From assembly GCF_027941915.1 (NCBI RefSeq), contig NZ_CP116009.1:3162001-3226000 (forward strand): a stretch of 64,000 nt of DNA, in the 5' to 3' direction. The notes beneath the pieces are model-generated. The model saw only the letters and a program-made list of their open reading frames with translations, ran no database searches and was not told the origin of the DNA. Each line of letters begins with the position of its first letter. The first letter of the stretch is position 1. The position numbers were made by a program, and so were the translations under genes. Positions 44,170 to 53,483 of the stretch are shown piece by piece. The stretch is from Ramlibacter tataouinensis. GTDB taxonomy: Bacteria > Pseudomonadota > Gammaproteobacteria > Burkholderiales > Burkholderiaceae_C.

Positions 44170-45057
44170 ATGGCAGCCGTCATCTGCGGATCCCTCGCGT
44201 TCGACACCATCATGAATTTCGAGGGCCGCTTCGCGCAGCAGATCCTGCCGGACCAGCTCCACATCCTGAACGTGTCCTTCCTGGTGCCGGCGCTGCGGCG
44301 CGACTTCGGCGGCTGCGCCGGCAACATCGCCTACGCGCTCAAGCGCCTGGGCGGCCAGCCGCTGCCGATGGCGACGCTGGGCACCGACGGCGCCAGCTAC
44401 GTGGAGCGGCTGCAGTCGCTGGGCATCAGCACCGAGTTCGTGCGCCAGCTGCCCGACACCTATACGGCACAGGCGATGATCATGACCGACCTGGACAACA
44501 ACCAGATCACCGCCTTCCACCCGGGCGCCATGATGCAGGCCCACGTCACGCGGATCGAGGCGCGGCCCGACATCAAGCTGGGCATCATCTCGCCCGATGG
44601 CCGCGACGCCATGCTGCAGCATGCGCAGCAATTCCATGCCGCCGGCATTCCTTTCGTGTTCGACCCGGGACAGGGCCTGCCGATGTTCGATGGCCGCGAA
44701 CTTGCCGCCTTCATCGAGCAGGCCACCTGGGTGACGGTCAACGACTACGAGGGCAAGATGCTGTGCGAGCGCACCGGCTGGTCGCCCGCCGAGATCTCGC
44801 GCCGGGTCCAGGGGCTGGTGGTCACGCTGGGCGCCGAAGGTTGCGAGATCTGGATCGGCGGCGACAAGTCGCTGGTGCCGGGCGTTCAGGCCGAGTCGGT
44901 GGTGGACCCCACGGGCTGCGGCGATGCCTGGCGTGGGGCGCTGCTGTACGGCCTGGAACAGGGCTGGCCGCTGGCGCGCTGCGCCGAACTGGGCAACCGG
45001 GTCGGCGCCGCCAAGGTCGCCAGCCGCGGGCCGCAGAACTGGACCTGGGCGAACTGA
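44170..45057 (+). CDS. PfkB-family carbohydrate/adenosine kinase
   Basis: 295 residues. The N-terminal substrate part includes DFGGCAGNIAYALKRLGG, and the C-terminal ribokinase signature DPTGCGDAWRGALLYGL carries the catalytic Asp and anion hole. Proteins of this subtype are usually annotated adenosine kinase or ribokinase; the phosphate acceptor cannot be decided from sequence alone. It is the last gene of the plus-strand run and ends before a terminator. Confidence 0.85.
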   Translation: MAAVICGSLAFDTIMNFEGRFAQQILPDQLHILNVSFLVPALRRDFGGCAGNIAYALKRLGGQPLPMATLGTDGASYVERLQSLGISTEFVRQLPDTYTAQAMIMTDLDNNQITAFHPGAMMQAHVTRIEARPDIKLGIISPDGRDAMLQHAQQFHAAGIPFVFDPGQGLPMFDGRELAAFIEQATWVTVNDYEGKMLCERTGWSPAEISRRVQGLVVTLGAEGCEIWIGGDKSLVPGVQAESVVDPTGCGDAWRGALLYGLEQGWPLARCAELGNRVGAAKVASRGPQNWTWAN

Positions 45058-45112
45058 AACTGATCAGGCTCCGGGGCTGTGCCGGTCCGACCTGCCGGCC
45101 ACCGCAAATGAA

Positions 45113-45138
45113 AAGGCCCGCCTGGCAAGGCGGGCCTT
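45113..45138. terminator. Bidirectional intrinsic terminator
   Basis: AAGGCCCGCC and GGCGGGCCTT pair perfectly around a short loop (TGGCAA); A residues before and T-rich bases after the stem allow it to act for both the convergent kinase gene and livM. Confidence 0.85.
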
Positions 45139-45153
45139 CTTGCATGGGTCCGA

Positions 45154-46170
45154 TCAGGCCCGCGTGCGGCGGCGGTCCAGCCAGGCGAGCAACTCGCCCA
45201 CGATGCCCTTGCGGAAGGCCAGCACGCACAGCACGAAGATCACGCCGATGATGACGGTGACCCATTCGCCCACCTTGTCGGCCAGCATGTTCTGCAGCGA
45301 AATGACGATGCCGGCCCCGAGCACCGGGCCCAGGAAGGTCCCGACGCCGCCCAGCAGGCTCATCAGGATCACTTCGCCGGACATCGTCCAGTGCACGTCG
45401 GTCAGGGTGGCGAACTTCATCACCAGGGTCTTGAGCGAGCCGGCCAGTCCGGCGAGCGAGGCCGACAGCACGAAGGCCAGCAGCTTGTAGCGATCGACGT
45501 TGTAGCCCAGCGAGACGGCCCGGGCCTCGTTCTCGCGGATCATCTTGAGCACCTGGCCGAACGGCGAGGTGACGATGCGCAGGATGCCGACGAAGCACGC
45601 CACGAAGATGGCCAGCACCACGTAGTACATGACGCGGTCGTCCACCAGGGACAGCACGCCGAACAGCTTGCCGCGCATCACGCCCTGCAGCCCGTCCTCG
45701 CCACCGGTGAACGGCGCCTGCAGGCACAGGAAAAAGACCATCTGCGACAGCGCCAGCGTGATCATCGCGAAGTAGATGCCCTGGCGGCGGATGGCGACGA
45801 AGCCGAACACCAGGCCCAGCAGGGCCGCCACCACCAATCCGGCCAGCAGGCCCAGCTCGGGTGTCCAGTTGTGCGCCTTCACCAGCCAGCCGGTGACGTA
45901 GGCGGAGAAGCCGAAGAAGGCGGCGTGGCCGAAAGAGAGCAGGCCGGTGAAGCCCAGCAGCAGGTTGAACGCACAGGCGAACAGGGCGAAGCACAGCAGC
46001 TTCATCATGAACACCGGGTACAGGCCGATCGCCGGCGCGACCAGCGCCAGCCCCAGCAAGGCCAGGTAGGTGATCAGCACGGCGCGCGGCAGGCCGGCGC
46101 GCGGTTCGGTGGCGGCCGGCTGCGGGTGCAGCGCGGCCTGGCCGGCGGCGGGCGAGGTGGGCAGGGACAT
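45154..46170 (-). CDS. livM: Branched-chain amino acid ABC transporter permease LivM
   Basis: 338-residue inner-membrane permease with about ten helices and the EAA-like coupling loop region (ASPFGQVLKMIRENEARAVSLGYNV). It forms the channel with LivH. The N-terminal 25 residues are polar and longer than in E. coli LivM. It starts 1 nt after the livH stop. Last gene of the liv operon. Confidence 0.93.
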   Translation of the reverse strand: MSLPTSPAAGQAALHPQPAATEPRAGLPRAVLITYLALLGLALVAPAIGLYPVFMMKLLCFALFACAFNLLLGFTGLLSFGHAAFFGFSAYVTGWLVKAHNWTPELGLLAGLVVAALLGLVFGFVAIRRQGIYFAMITLALSQMVFFLCLQAPFTGGEDGLQGVMRGKLFGVLSLVDDRVMYYVVLAIFVACFVGILRIVTSPFGQVLKMIRENEARAVSLGYNVDRYKLLAFVLSASLAGLAGSLKTLVMKFATLTDVHWTMSGEVILMSLLGGVGTFLGPVLGAGIVISLQNMLADKVGEWVTVIIGVIFVLCVLAFRKGIVGELLAWLDRRRTRA

Positions 46171-46171
46171 C

Positions 46172-47056
46172 TCAGGTTTCCTTGCCGAACAGACCGGCCG
46201 GGCGCAACACGAGCACGATGGCCATGATGACGAAGACGACGATATTGGAGGCTTCAGGATAGAACACCCGGGTGAAGCCTTCCACCACGCCGAGACCCAG
46301 GCCAGTGACCACCGAGCCCAGGATGGAGCCCATGCCTCCGATCACGACGACCGCAAACACCACGATGATCAGGTTGGACCCCATCAGCGGCGTGACCTGG
46401 ATCACCGGCGCGGCGAGCACGCCGGCCAGCCCCGCGAGGGCCGCGCCGGCCGCGAACGTCAGGGTCACCATCACCGGCACGTTGACGCCGAACGCCTGCA
46501 CCAGCTTGGCGTTCTCGGTGCCGGCGCGCAGGTAGGCACCCAGCCGGGTGCGCTCGATGATGAACCAGGTGGCCAGGCACACGGCGATCGAGGCGACGAC
46601 CACCCAGGCCCGGTAGTTCGGCAGGATCATGAAGCCGAGATTGGTGGCGCCGGACAGCAGTTCCGGCACGCTGTAGGACTGTCCGGAGACGCCGTACTGC
46701 TTGCGGAAGATGCCTTCCAGAATGAGCGAGACGCCGAAGGTCAGCAGCAGGCCGTAGAGAGGATCCAGCCCGTACAGCCGCTTGAGCAGCCCGCGCTCGA
46801 TGATGACGCCCAGCACGCCGACGATCAGCGGTGCGAGCACCAGCGCGAACCAGTAGTTGATGCCCCAGGAGTCCATCATGATCCAGGCGGCGAAGGCCCC
46901 GACCATGTAGAGCGCACCGTGGGCGAAGTTCACGATGTCCAGCAAGCCGAAGATGACCGCCAGGCCCAGGCTGAGCATGGCGTAGAAGGCGCCGTTGACC
47001 AGGCCAAGCATCAGCTGGCCGAGGAACGCCTGGTGGGGGATTCCGAAGATTTCCAA
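46172..47056 (-). CDS. livH: Branched-chain amino acid ABC transporter permease LivH
   Basis: Second permease subunit; 294 residues from the TTG at 47056. The TTG start gives a family-like N-terminus (EIFGIPHQAFLGQLMLGLVNGAFYAMLSLGLAV). An in-frame ATG at 47107 would add 17 residues rich in Pro and Ser from what looks like the livK-livH spacer; it remains possible. The coupling loop ERTRLGAYLRAGTENAKLVQAFGVNV is intact. Neighbours: livK upstream, livM downstream. Confidence 0.9.
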   Translation of the reverse strand: MEIFGIPHQAFLGQLMLGLVNGAFYAMLSLGLAVIFGLLDIVNFAHGALYMVGAFAAWIMMDSWGINYWFALVLAPLIVGVLGVIIERGLLKRLYGLDPLYGLLLTFGVSLILEGIFRKQYGVSGQSYSVPELLSGATNLGFMILPNYRAWVVVASIAVCLATWFIIERTRLGAYLRAGTENAKLVQAFGVNVPVMVTLTFAAGAALAGLAGVLAAPVIQVTPLMGSNLIIVVFAVVVIGGMGSILGSVVTGLGLGVVEGFTRVFYPEASNIVVFVIMAIVLVLRPAGLFGKET

Positions 47057-47154
47057 GGGGGGACCTGGGCTGGGGACTGGGCTTTCGGCCAACGGCCGGG
47101 GAGCCAATGGCCAATGAGGGACGGGAATCGAGCTTAGGGGCCGGGGGCGGGGTA

Positions 47155-47181
47155 CCCGGACTGGATTTTCCCTAGTCCGGG
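47155..47181 (-). other. Hairpin between livK and livH
   Basis: CCCGGACT (47155-47162) pairs with AGTCCGGG (47174-47181) around 11 nt, flanked by further G/C-complementary bases. With no T run it more likely stabilises the livK mRNA or reduces read-through, which would favour excess binding protein over permease. Confidence 0.5.
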
Positions 47182-47214
47182 CGCCCAGCCCCCAGCGTTT
47201 TCCCTCGATTCAGC

Positions 47215-48417
47215 TTACTTCTTCAGCAGCGAGCACTTGGACTCGGCCGGCGTGGTGAAGGCCTGGTCGCCCGGCACCTTGGCCACCAGCTTGTAGTAGT
47301 CCCACGGCGTGGTGGACTCCTTCGGGCCCTTGACCTGGTACAGGTACATGTCGTGGATCATGCGACCGTCGCCGCGCACCGTGCCGTTCTTGTGATAGAA
47401 GTCGTTGTACTTCATCGAGCGCAGTTCGGCGTTCACCTTGTCGCCGTCGGTCGTTCCGACCTTCTGCACCGCCTTCAGGTAGTTCATGGCCGCCGAGTAG
47501 TCGGCCGCCTGCAGCGACGAGGGCATGCGCTTGTACTTGTCGAAGAAGCGCTTGGCGAACTTGCGCGAATCGTCGTCCTGGTTCCAGTACCAGCTGTCGG
47601 CGACCTGCAGGCCCTCGGCGTTGGCCAGGCCGATCGAGTGCACGTCGTTGATGAACACCAGCAGGCCGGCGACCTTCATGCTCTTGGTGATGCCGAATTC
47701 CTTGGCCGCCTTCATCGCATTGATGAAGTCGCCGCCGGCATTGGCCATGGCCAGGATGTCGGCCTTGGAGCTCTGGGCCTGCAGCAGGAAGGACGAGAAG
47801 TCCGAGGCGTTCAGCGGGTGGCGAACCGAGCCGACGACGGTGCCGCCGTTGGCCTTCACCACGGTGGAGGAGTCGGCTTCGAGCGAATGCCCGAAGGCGT
47901 AGTCAGCGGTCAGGAAGAACCACTTCTTGGCGCCGGCCTTGACCAGCGCGCTGCCGCCCACCTTGGCCAGGGCCACGGTGTCGTAGGCATAGTGGATGGT
48001 GTAGGGCGAGCAGTCCTCGTTGGTCAGGCGAGCCGAGCCGGCGCCGATCGAGATGAACGGGCGCTTCTTCTCCTTGGCGATGCCGGACATGGCCAGGTTG
48101 GTGCCGGAGCTGGTGCCGCCGATCAGCATGGCCAGGTTCTGGCTGTCGATCCACTCGCGCGCCTTGGAGGCGGCGACGTCGGCCTTGTTCTGGTGGTCGG
48201 CCGACAGCACCTCGACCGGGCGGTTGAGCACCTTGCCGCCGAAGTCCTGCACCGCCCACTTGATCATCTCGGCGCCCGCGGGGCCGTCGATGTCGGCGTA
48301 GAGGCTCGACATGTCGGTGATGAAGCCGATGCGCACCGGGCCGGACTGGTCCTGAGCCATGGCGCCGGCAGAGCCGAGGCAAACGGCCAGCGCGGCCACG
48401 AGGGTCTTCAGTTTCAT
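47215..48417 (-). CDS. livK: Branched-chain amino acid ABC transporter substrate-binding protein
   Basis: 400-residue periplasmic type I binding protein. Signal peptide MKLKTLVAALAVCLGSAGAMA is followed by the ligand fold (VRIGFITDMSSLYADIDGPAGAEMI, IGGTSSGTNLAMSGIAKEKK). The ligand is expected to be a branched-chain or related amino acid but similar proteins bind other organic acids. SD AGGAGAG precedes the ATG. It sits inside the operon between livF and livH. Confidence 0.92.
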   Translation of the reverse strand: MKLKTLVAALAVCLGSAGAMAQDQSGPVRIGFITDMSSLYADIDGPAGAEMIKWAVQDFGGKVLNRPVEVLSADHQNKADVAASKAREWIDSQNLAMLIGGTSSGTNLAMSGIAKEKKRPFISIGAGSARLTNEDCSPYTIHYAYDTVALAKVGGSALVKAGAKKWFFLTADYAFGHSLEADSSTVVKANGGTVVGSVRHPLNASDFSSFLLQAQSSKADILAMANAGGDFINAMKAAKEFGITKSMKVAGLLVFINDVHSIGLANAEGLQVADSWYWNQDDDSRKFAKRFFDKYKRMPSSLQAADYSAAMNYLKAVQKVGTTDGDKVNAELRSMKYNDFYHKNGTVRGDGRMIHDMYLYQVKGPKESTTPWDYYKLVAKVPGDQAFTTPAESKCSLLKK

Positions 48418-48443
48418 TGCAAGCTCTCCTGTTGAAGAATGGA

Positions 48444-49148
48444 TCAGACGCCCAGGTATTCCTGCAGCATGGCCGTGTTGGCCTGCAGCTCGTGCTGCGC
48501 GAACTCGCGCACGATCTTCCCGTGCTCCATGACGTAGAAGCGGTCGGCCAGCGGGGCGGCGAAGCGGAAGTTCTGCTCGACCAGCATGATGGTGTAGCCC
48601 TTGGCCTTGAGCGTGCGGATGGTCTCGGCCAGCTTCTGCACGATCACGGGGGCCAGCCCTTCCGAGATTTCGTCGAGCAGCAGCAGGCGCGCGCCGGTGC
48701 GCAGGATGCGCGCCACGGCCAGCATCTGCTGCTCGCCCCCGGACAGGCGGGTGCCCGGGCTGGAAGCGCGTTCCTTCAGGTTGGGGAACATGTCGTAGAT
48801 CTCGGCCACGCCCATGCCGCCCGCGCTCACCTCGGGGGGCAGCAGCAGGTTTTCTTCCGCCGACAGGCTGGCGAAGATGCCGCGCTCTTCGGGGCAGTAG
48901 CCGACGCCCAGGCGGGCGACCTTGTGCGACGGCAGGCCGATCGCCTCACTGCCGCGGATGCGGATGGAGCCGGTTCGCTTGCCGGTCAGGCCGACGATGG
49001 CCCGCAGTGTGGTGGTGCGCCCGGCGCCATTGCGGCCGAGCAGCGAGACCACTTCGCCCTCGTTGACCGTCAGGTTCACCCCGTGCAGGACGTGCGACTC
49101 GCCGTACCAGGCGTTCAGGTTCTCGATGCGGAGCAGTTCCTGCGACAT
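48444..49148 (-). CDS. livF: Branched-chain amino acid ABC transporter ATPase LivF, Walker A Lys replaced by Arg
   Basis: 234-residue ABC ATPase. The Q-loop, signature (TRLSGGEQQMLAVARIL), Walker B (LLLLDEISEGLAP) and H-loop (IMLVEQN) are normal. The Walker A reads GRNGAGRTTT: the invariant P-loop Lys is Arg, encoded by CGC (plus-strand bases 49017-49019). Lys is usually needed for ATP hydrolysis, so this subunit may be catalytically weak while LivG keeps an intact GPNGAGKTT. I believe similar substitutions occur in relatives, which would make it a stable trait and not an error. Confidence 0.92.
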   Translation of the reverse strand: MSQELLRIENLNAWYGESHVLHGVNLTVNEGEVVSLLGRNGAGRTTTLRAIVGLTGKRTGSIRIRGSEAIGLPSHKVARLGVGYCPEERGIFASLSAEENLLLPPEVSAGGMGVAEIYDMFPNLKERASSPGTRLSGGEQQMLAVARILRTGARLLLLDEISEGLAPVIVQKLAETIRTLKAKGYTIMLVEQNFRFAAPLADRFYVMEHGKIVREFAQHELQANTAMLQEYLGV

Positions 49149-49149
49149 C

Positions 49150-49923
49150 TCAATGTGCCCCTTGCAGTTCGGCCTGCTCGGAGCCCATGTAGGCCTCGAT
49201 CACCTGCGGGTTGCGGGAGACCTCCTCGTAGGGGCCGTCGGCGATCACCGCGCCGCGCTGCAGCACCGTGATGCGATCGGCGATGGACGACACCACGTTC
49301 ATGTTGTGCTCGACCATGAGGATGGTGCGGCCGGCCGACACCTTCTTGATCAGTTGCGTCACGCGGCTCACGTCCTCGTGGCCCATGCCCTGGGTGGGCT
49401 CGTCCAGCAGCATCAGGTCGGGCTCCAGCGCCATGGTGGTGGCCAGCTCGAGCGCCCGCTTGCGGCCGTAGGGCAGGTTGACGGTGAGCTCGCTGGCGAA
49501 GTCCTGCAAATCCACTTCGGCCAGCAGCTGTCTGGCCCGATCGTGCAGGTGGTACAGCGATCTCTCGGGCTTCCAGAAATGGAACGAGGTGCCCAGGTTG
49601 CGCTGCAGGGCGGCCCGCACGTTCTCCAGCACGGTCATGTGCGGGAACACCGCCGAAATCTGGAACGAGCGCACGATGCCGCGGCGCGCGGTCTGGGCCG
49701 GCTTCTCGTTCGTGATGTCCTGGCCCTGGTAGGAGATCGTGCCGCGCGTGGGCGGCAGGAACTTGGTCAGCAGGTTGAAAAACGTGGTCTTGCCCGCGCC
49801 ATTGGGGCCGATCAGGGCATGGATGTCGCCCCGCCGGACCTGCAGATCGACGTTGTCAACGGCCACGAAGCCCTTGAACTCCTTGGTCAGTCCCCTGGTC
49901 TCGAGAATGATCTCACCCGGCAA
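49150..49923 (-). CDS. livG: Branched-chain amino acid ABC transporter ATPase LivG
   Basis: 257-residue ABC ATPase with intact Walker A (LIGPNGAGKTTFFNLLT), a degenerate signature (LPYGRKRALELATTMAL, typical of LivG), Walker B (LMLLDEPTQGMG) and H-loop (ILMVEHNM). The start is TTG at 49923: GGAGGAG lies 6 nt upstream and the sequence after it (PGEIILETRGLTKEF) is family-like. First gene of the liv operon; livF starts 1 nt after its stop. Confidence 0.93.
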   Translation of the reverse strand: MPGEIILETRGLTKEFKGFVAVDNVDLQVRRGDIHALIGPNGAGKTTFFNLLTKFLPPTRGTISYQGQDITNEKPAQTARRGIVRSFQISAVFPHMTVLENVRAALQRNLGTSFHFWKPERSLYHLHDRARQLLAEVDLQDFASELTVNLPYGRKRALELATTMALEPDLMLLDEPTQGMGHEDVSRVTQLIKKVSAGRTILMVEHNMNVVSSIADRITVLQRGAVIADGPYEEVSRNPQVIEAYMGSEQAELQGAH

Positions 49924-50005
49924 AACAAGCTCCTCCAGCGCCAGCCGGTTCCGCCGGTGACGAGACGCGAATGCTAGGGAGCCGGTCTCCCCCGGGATAG
50001 CGGGG

Positions 50006-50023
50006 AAAACCTTAAGTAGTTTT
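50006..50023. promoter_or_regulatory. Inverted repeat in the liv promoter region
   Basis: AAAAC-CTTAAGTA-GTTTT is an imperfect AT-rich dyad 83 bp upstream of livG in the 172-bp icmF-livG spacer. The bases between it and livG include TAGCAT (minus strand) as a possible -10. Candidate operator or promoter element. Confidence 0.4.
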
Positions 50024-50095
50024 GCGTGAGGATGAGTTCGCTGGCACGGCCGGTGAGGGTGAGCGCCTGCCGGGCTGCCCCGGCCGCGCGCCCGG

Positions 50096-53000
50096 TCACA
50101 TGTTGCGGCGGTACTGGCCCCCGACCTCGAACAGCGCGCCGGTGATCTGGCCGAGCGAGCACACCCGCACCGCATCCATCAGCACCTCGAACACGTTGCC
50201 GTTGGCGATCACCGCCTGCTGCAGCCGGCGCAGCAGGGCCGGTGCCTCGGTCCCGTTGCTGGCCTGGAACTCCCGAAGCCGCGCGAGCTGGCCGCGCTTT
50301 TCGGCCTCGGTCGAGCGGGCTAGCTCAAGCTTCTCGGGAATCGGGTCGCCGTGCGGGTTGCGGAAGGTGTTGACGCCGATGATGGGCAACTCGCCGGTGT
50401 GCTTGAGCATCTCGTAGTGCAGGCTCTCGTCCTGGATGCGGCCGCGCTGGTAGCCGGTCTCCATCGCGCCGAGCACGCCGCCGCGCTCGGCGATGCGCTC
50501 GAACTCGGCCAGCACCGCCTCTTCCACCAGCTCGGTGAGCTCCTCGACGATGAAGCTGCCCTGGTTGGGGTTCTCGTTCTTCGCCAGGCCCCACTCGCGG
50601 TTGATGATGAGCTGAATCGCCATTGCCCGGCGCACGCTGTCCTCGGTCGGGGTGGTGATCGCCTCGTCGAAGGCGTTGGTGTGCAGCGAGTTGCAGTTGT
50701 CGTAGATCGCGATCAGCGCCTGCAGCGTGGTGCGGATGTCGTTGAATTGGATTTCCTGCGCATGCAGGCTGCGGCCCGAGGTCTGGATGTGGTACTTGAG
50801 CTTCTGGCTGCGCTCGTTGGCGCCGTACTTCTCCTTCATCGCCACCGCCCAGATGCGGCGCGCCACCCGGCCCATCACCGTGTATTCCGGGTCCATGCCG
50901 TTGGAGAAGAAGAACGACAGGTTGGGCGCGAAGTCATCGATGTGCATGCCCCGCGCCAGGTAGGCCTCGACCAGGGTGAAGCCGTTCGACAGCGTGAAGG
51001 CGAGCTGGCTGATCGGGTTGGCGCCGGCCTCGGCGATGTGGTAGCCGGAGATCGACACCGAATAGAAGTTACGCACGTTGTGGTGCACGAAGTACTCGGC
51101 GATGTCGCCCATCACCTTGAGGCTGAACTCGGTGGAGAAGATGCAGGTGTTCTGCCCCTGGTCCTCCTTCAGGATGTCGGCCTGCACCGTGCCGCGCACG
51201 TTGGCCAGCACCCACTCGCGGATCTTGGCCGCTTCCGTGGGGGTAGGTTCGCGCCCGTTGTCGGCCTGGAACTTCTCGAGTTGCTGGTCGATGGCGGTGT
51301 TCATGAACATCGCCAGGATGGTCGGCGCCGGGCCGTTGATGGTCATCGACACCGAGGTGCTGGGGCTGCAAAGGTCGAAGCCCGAGTACAGCACCTTCAT
51401 GTCGTCCAGCGTGGCGATCGACACGCCCGAGTTGCCCACCTTGCCGTAGATGTCGGGCCTCTCGTCCGGGTCGTTGCCGTACAGGGTGACCGAGTCGAAT
51501 GCCGTGGACAGCCGCTTGGCCGGCATGCCCTCGGACAGCAGCTTGAAGCGGCGGTTGGTGCGGAACGCGTCGCCTTCGCCGGCGAACATGCGCGTGGGAT
51601 CTTCGTTCTCGCGCTTGAACGCGAAGGTGCCGGCGGTGTAGGGGTAGCTGCCCGGCACGTTGTCCAGCATCAGCCACTGGAGGATCTCGCCATGGTCCTC
51701 GAAGGACGGCAGCGCCACCTTGCGGATCGTGGTGCCCGACAGCGACTTCGTGGTCAGCGCCGTGCGGATCTCCTTGTCCCGGATCTTCACCACGTACTCG
51801 TCGCCCGCGTAGGCCTGGCGCATCGCTGGCCACTGCTGCAGCAGCAGCTGGGCGTCGCGGTCCAGCCGCCCCTTGCGGCCGGCGGCCAAATCGAGCGCGG
51901 CCTCGGCGGCCTGAGCCCGGTCGGGCTTGTCCACCTGCAGCATGCGGGCGGCTTCCTCCAGTTGCTGGATCTCGCGTGCCAGCCGGGCCTGTTCGCGCGC
52001 CCGCTTCTTGTAGCCGCGCACCGTGTCGCTGATCTCGGCCAGGTAGCGCGTGCGCGCAGCCGGCACGATCGGGGTCTGGTTGGTGCTGTGGCGTACATCC
52101 ACGGCCGGCAGTCGGCCTTCCTGTACGGGCAGCCCGAGCGCCTGCAGGCGCGGCCTGAGCGCCTGGTACAGCGCGGTGACGCCATCGTCGTTGAAGCGGG
52201 CGGCCATGGTGCCGAACACCGGCATTTCCTCCGGCCGCTTGCCGAACGCCTCGCGGTTGCGCTGCACCTGCTTGGCAACGTCGCGCAGCGCGTCCTGCGC
52301 GCCCTTGCGGTCGAACTTGTTGATGGCGACGAACTCGGCGAAGTCCAGCATGTCGATCTTCTCGAGCTGGCTGGCGGCACCGAACTCGGGCGTCATCACG
52401 TACATCGGCACGTCCACCAGCGGCACGATGGCGGCGTCGCCCTGGCCGATGCCGGAGGTCTCGACGATCACCAGATCGAAGCCGGCGGCCTTGCAGGCGG
52501 TCACCACGTCGGGCAGCGCGGCCGAGATCTCGCTGCCGAAGTCGCGCGTGGCCAGCGAACGCATGAACACGCGCGGGCCCTGGCCCCAGGGACCGATGGC
52601 GTTCATCCGGATGCGGTCGCCCAGCAGCGCCCCGCCGCTCTTGCGGCGCGACGGGTCGATCGAGATCACGGCCACCCGCACGCGGTCGTCCTGATCCAGC
52701 CGCAAGCGCCGGATCAGCTCGTCGGTCAGGGAGGACTTGCCGGCCCCGCCGGTGCCGGTGATGCCCAGCACGGGCACCTGTCGCTGCGCGGCCTGCCGGC
52801 GCAGCGCCTCCAGCAGGCCCGGATCGGCCGAGCCGTTCTCCAGCGTGGTGATCAATTGCGCCAGTGCGCGCCAGTTCGCATCCTGGTGGCCCTGGATGGC
52901 GGCTGCGTCCGTGGGAGCGTGCGAGGCGAGGTCGCGGTCGCAACGCATGACCATCTCGCCGATCATGCCCTGCAGCCCCATGCGCTGGCCGTCTTCCGGG

Positions 53001-53389
53001 CTGTAGATGCGGGTGACGCCGTAGTCGTGCAGCTCGCGGATCTCGGCCGGCACGATCACGCCGCCGCCGCCGCCGAACACCTGGATGTGGGAGCCGCCGC
53101 GCTGCCGCAGCAGGTCGACCATGTACTTGAAGTACTCGACGTGGCCGCCCTGGTAGGAGCTGACGGCGATGCCCTGCACGTCCTCCTGCAGCGCCGCGGT
53201 CACGACTTCGTCGACGCTGCGGTTGTGCCCGAGGTGGATCACTTCGGCGCCCATGCCCTGCAGGATGCGGCGCATGATGTTGATGGCGGCGTCGTGCCCG
53301 TCGAACAGGCTGGCCGCGGTGACGAAGCGGACCTTGTGGGCGGGGCGATAGCTGGCCAGCGCCTTGAACTCGGCGGACAGGTCGGTCAT
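50096..53389 (-). CDS. icmF: Fused isobutyryl-CoA mutase IcmF (with MeaI-type GTPase)
   Basis: The 1,097-residue adenosylcobalamin enzyme interconverts isobutyryl-CoA and n-butyryl-CoA. Domains in order: B12-binding (residues about 20-150, with the axial His in [12 protein letters not shown]); G-protein chaperone (about 205-420, P-loop [13 protein letters not shown]); linker; and the mutase TIM barrel (about 560-1097). In the barrel, [11 protein letters not shown] has Phe and DQGQNTCIF has Gln where methylmalonyl-CoA mutases carry Tyr (RGPYA) and Arg (VRNT). This pair marks isobutyryl-CoA specificity. It lies next to the liv transporter, fitting valine or isobutyrate catabolism. Confidence 0.95.
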   Translation of the reverse strand: MTDLSAEFKALASYRPAHKVRFVTAASLFDGHDAAINIMRRILQGMGAEVIHLGHNRSVDEVVTAALQEDVQGIAVSSYQGGHVEYFKYMVDLLRQRGGSHIQVFGGGGGVIVPAEIRELHDYGVTRIYSPEDGQRMGLQGMIGEMVMRCDRDLASHAPTDAAAIQGHQDANWRALAQLITTLENGSADPGLLEALRRQAAQRQVPVLGITGTGGAGKSSLTDELIRRLRLDQDDRVRVAVISIDPSRRKSGGALLGDRIRMNAIGPWGQGPRVFMRSLATRDFGSEISAALPDVVTACKAAGFDLVIVETSGIGQGDAAIVPLVDVPMYVMTPEFGAASQLEKIDMLDFAEFVAINKFDRKGAQDALRDVAKQVQRNREAFGKRPEEMPVFGTMAARFNDDGVTALYQALRPRLQALGLPVQEGRLPAVDVRHSTNQTPIVPAARTRYLAEISDTVRGYKKRAREQARLAREIQQLEEAARMLQVDKPDRAQAAEAALDLAAGRKGRLDRDAQLLLQQWPAMRQAYAGDEYVVKIRDKEIRTALTTKSLSGTTIRKVALPSFEDHGEILQWLMLDNVPGSYPYTAGTFAFKRENEDPTRMFAGEGDAFRTNRRFKLLSEGMPAKRLSTAFDSVTLYGNDPDERPDIYGKVGNSGVSIATLDDMKVLYSGFDLCSPSTSVSMTINGPAPTILAMFMNTAIDQQLEKFQADNGREPTPTEAAKIREWVLANVRGTVQADILKEDQGQNTCIFSTEFSLKVMGDIAEYFVHHNVRNFYSVSISGYHIAEAGANPISQLAFTLSNGFTLVEAYLARGMHIDDFAPNLSFFFSNGMDPEYTVMGRVARRIWAVAMKEKYGANERSQKLKYHIQTSGRSLHAQEIQFNDIRTTLQALIAIYDNCNSLHTNAFDEAITTPTEDSVRRAMAIQLIINREWGLAKNENPNQGSFIVEELTELVEEAVLAEFERIAERGGVLGAMETGYQRGRIQDESLHYEMLKHTGELPIIGVNTFRNPHGDPIPEKLELARSTEAEKRGQLARLREFQASNGTEAPALLRRLQQAVIANGNVFEVLMDAVRVCSLGQITGALFEVGGQYRRNM

Positions 53390-53416
53390 GGGGATCTCCA
53401 GGAATCCCCGAGCCTA

Positions 53417-53440
53417 ATTGACGTTTACGTCAACGTCAAT
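53417..53440. promoter_or_regulatory. Near-perfect 24-bp palindrome upstream of icmF
   Basis: The half ATTGACGTTTAC is followed at once by GTCAACGTCAAT; the two are complementary at 11 of 12 positions. It is 28 bp before the icmF ATG. The ACGT-rich form recalls MerR-family (LiuR-type) operators of branched-chain catabolism, but that match is from memory only. Confidence 0.6.
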
Positions 53441-53445
53441 TCATT

Positions 53446-53477
53446 CACCGGGAAATCGCCTGCGCGATTTCCCGGTG
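53446..53477 (-). other. 14-bp hairpin between dctM and icmF
   Basis: CACCGGGAAATCGC and GCGATTTCCCGGTG pair perfectly around CTGC, 7 bp past the dctM stop. No T run follows on the minus strand, so it may be a weak terminator or an mRNA 3'-end stabiliser for the TRAP operon. Confidence 0.6.
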
Positions 53478-53483
53478 TAGCGG

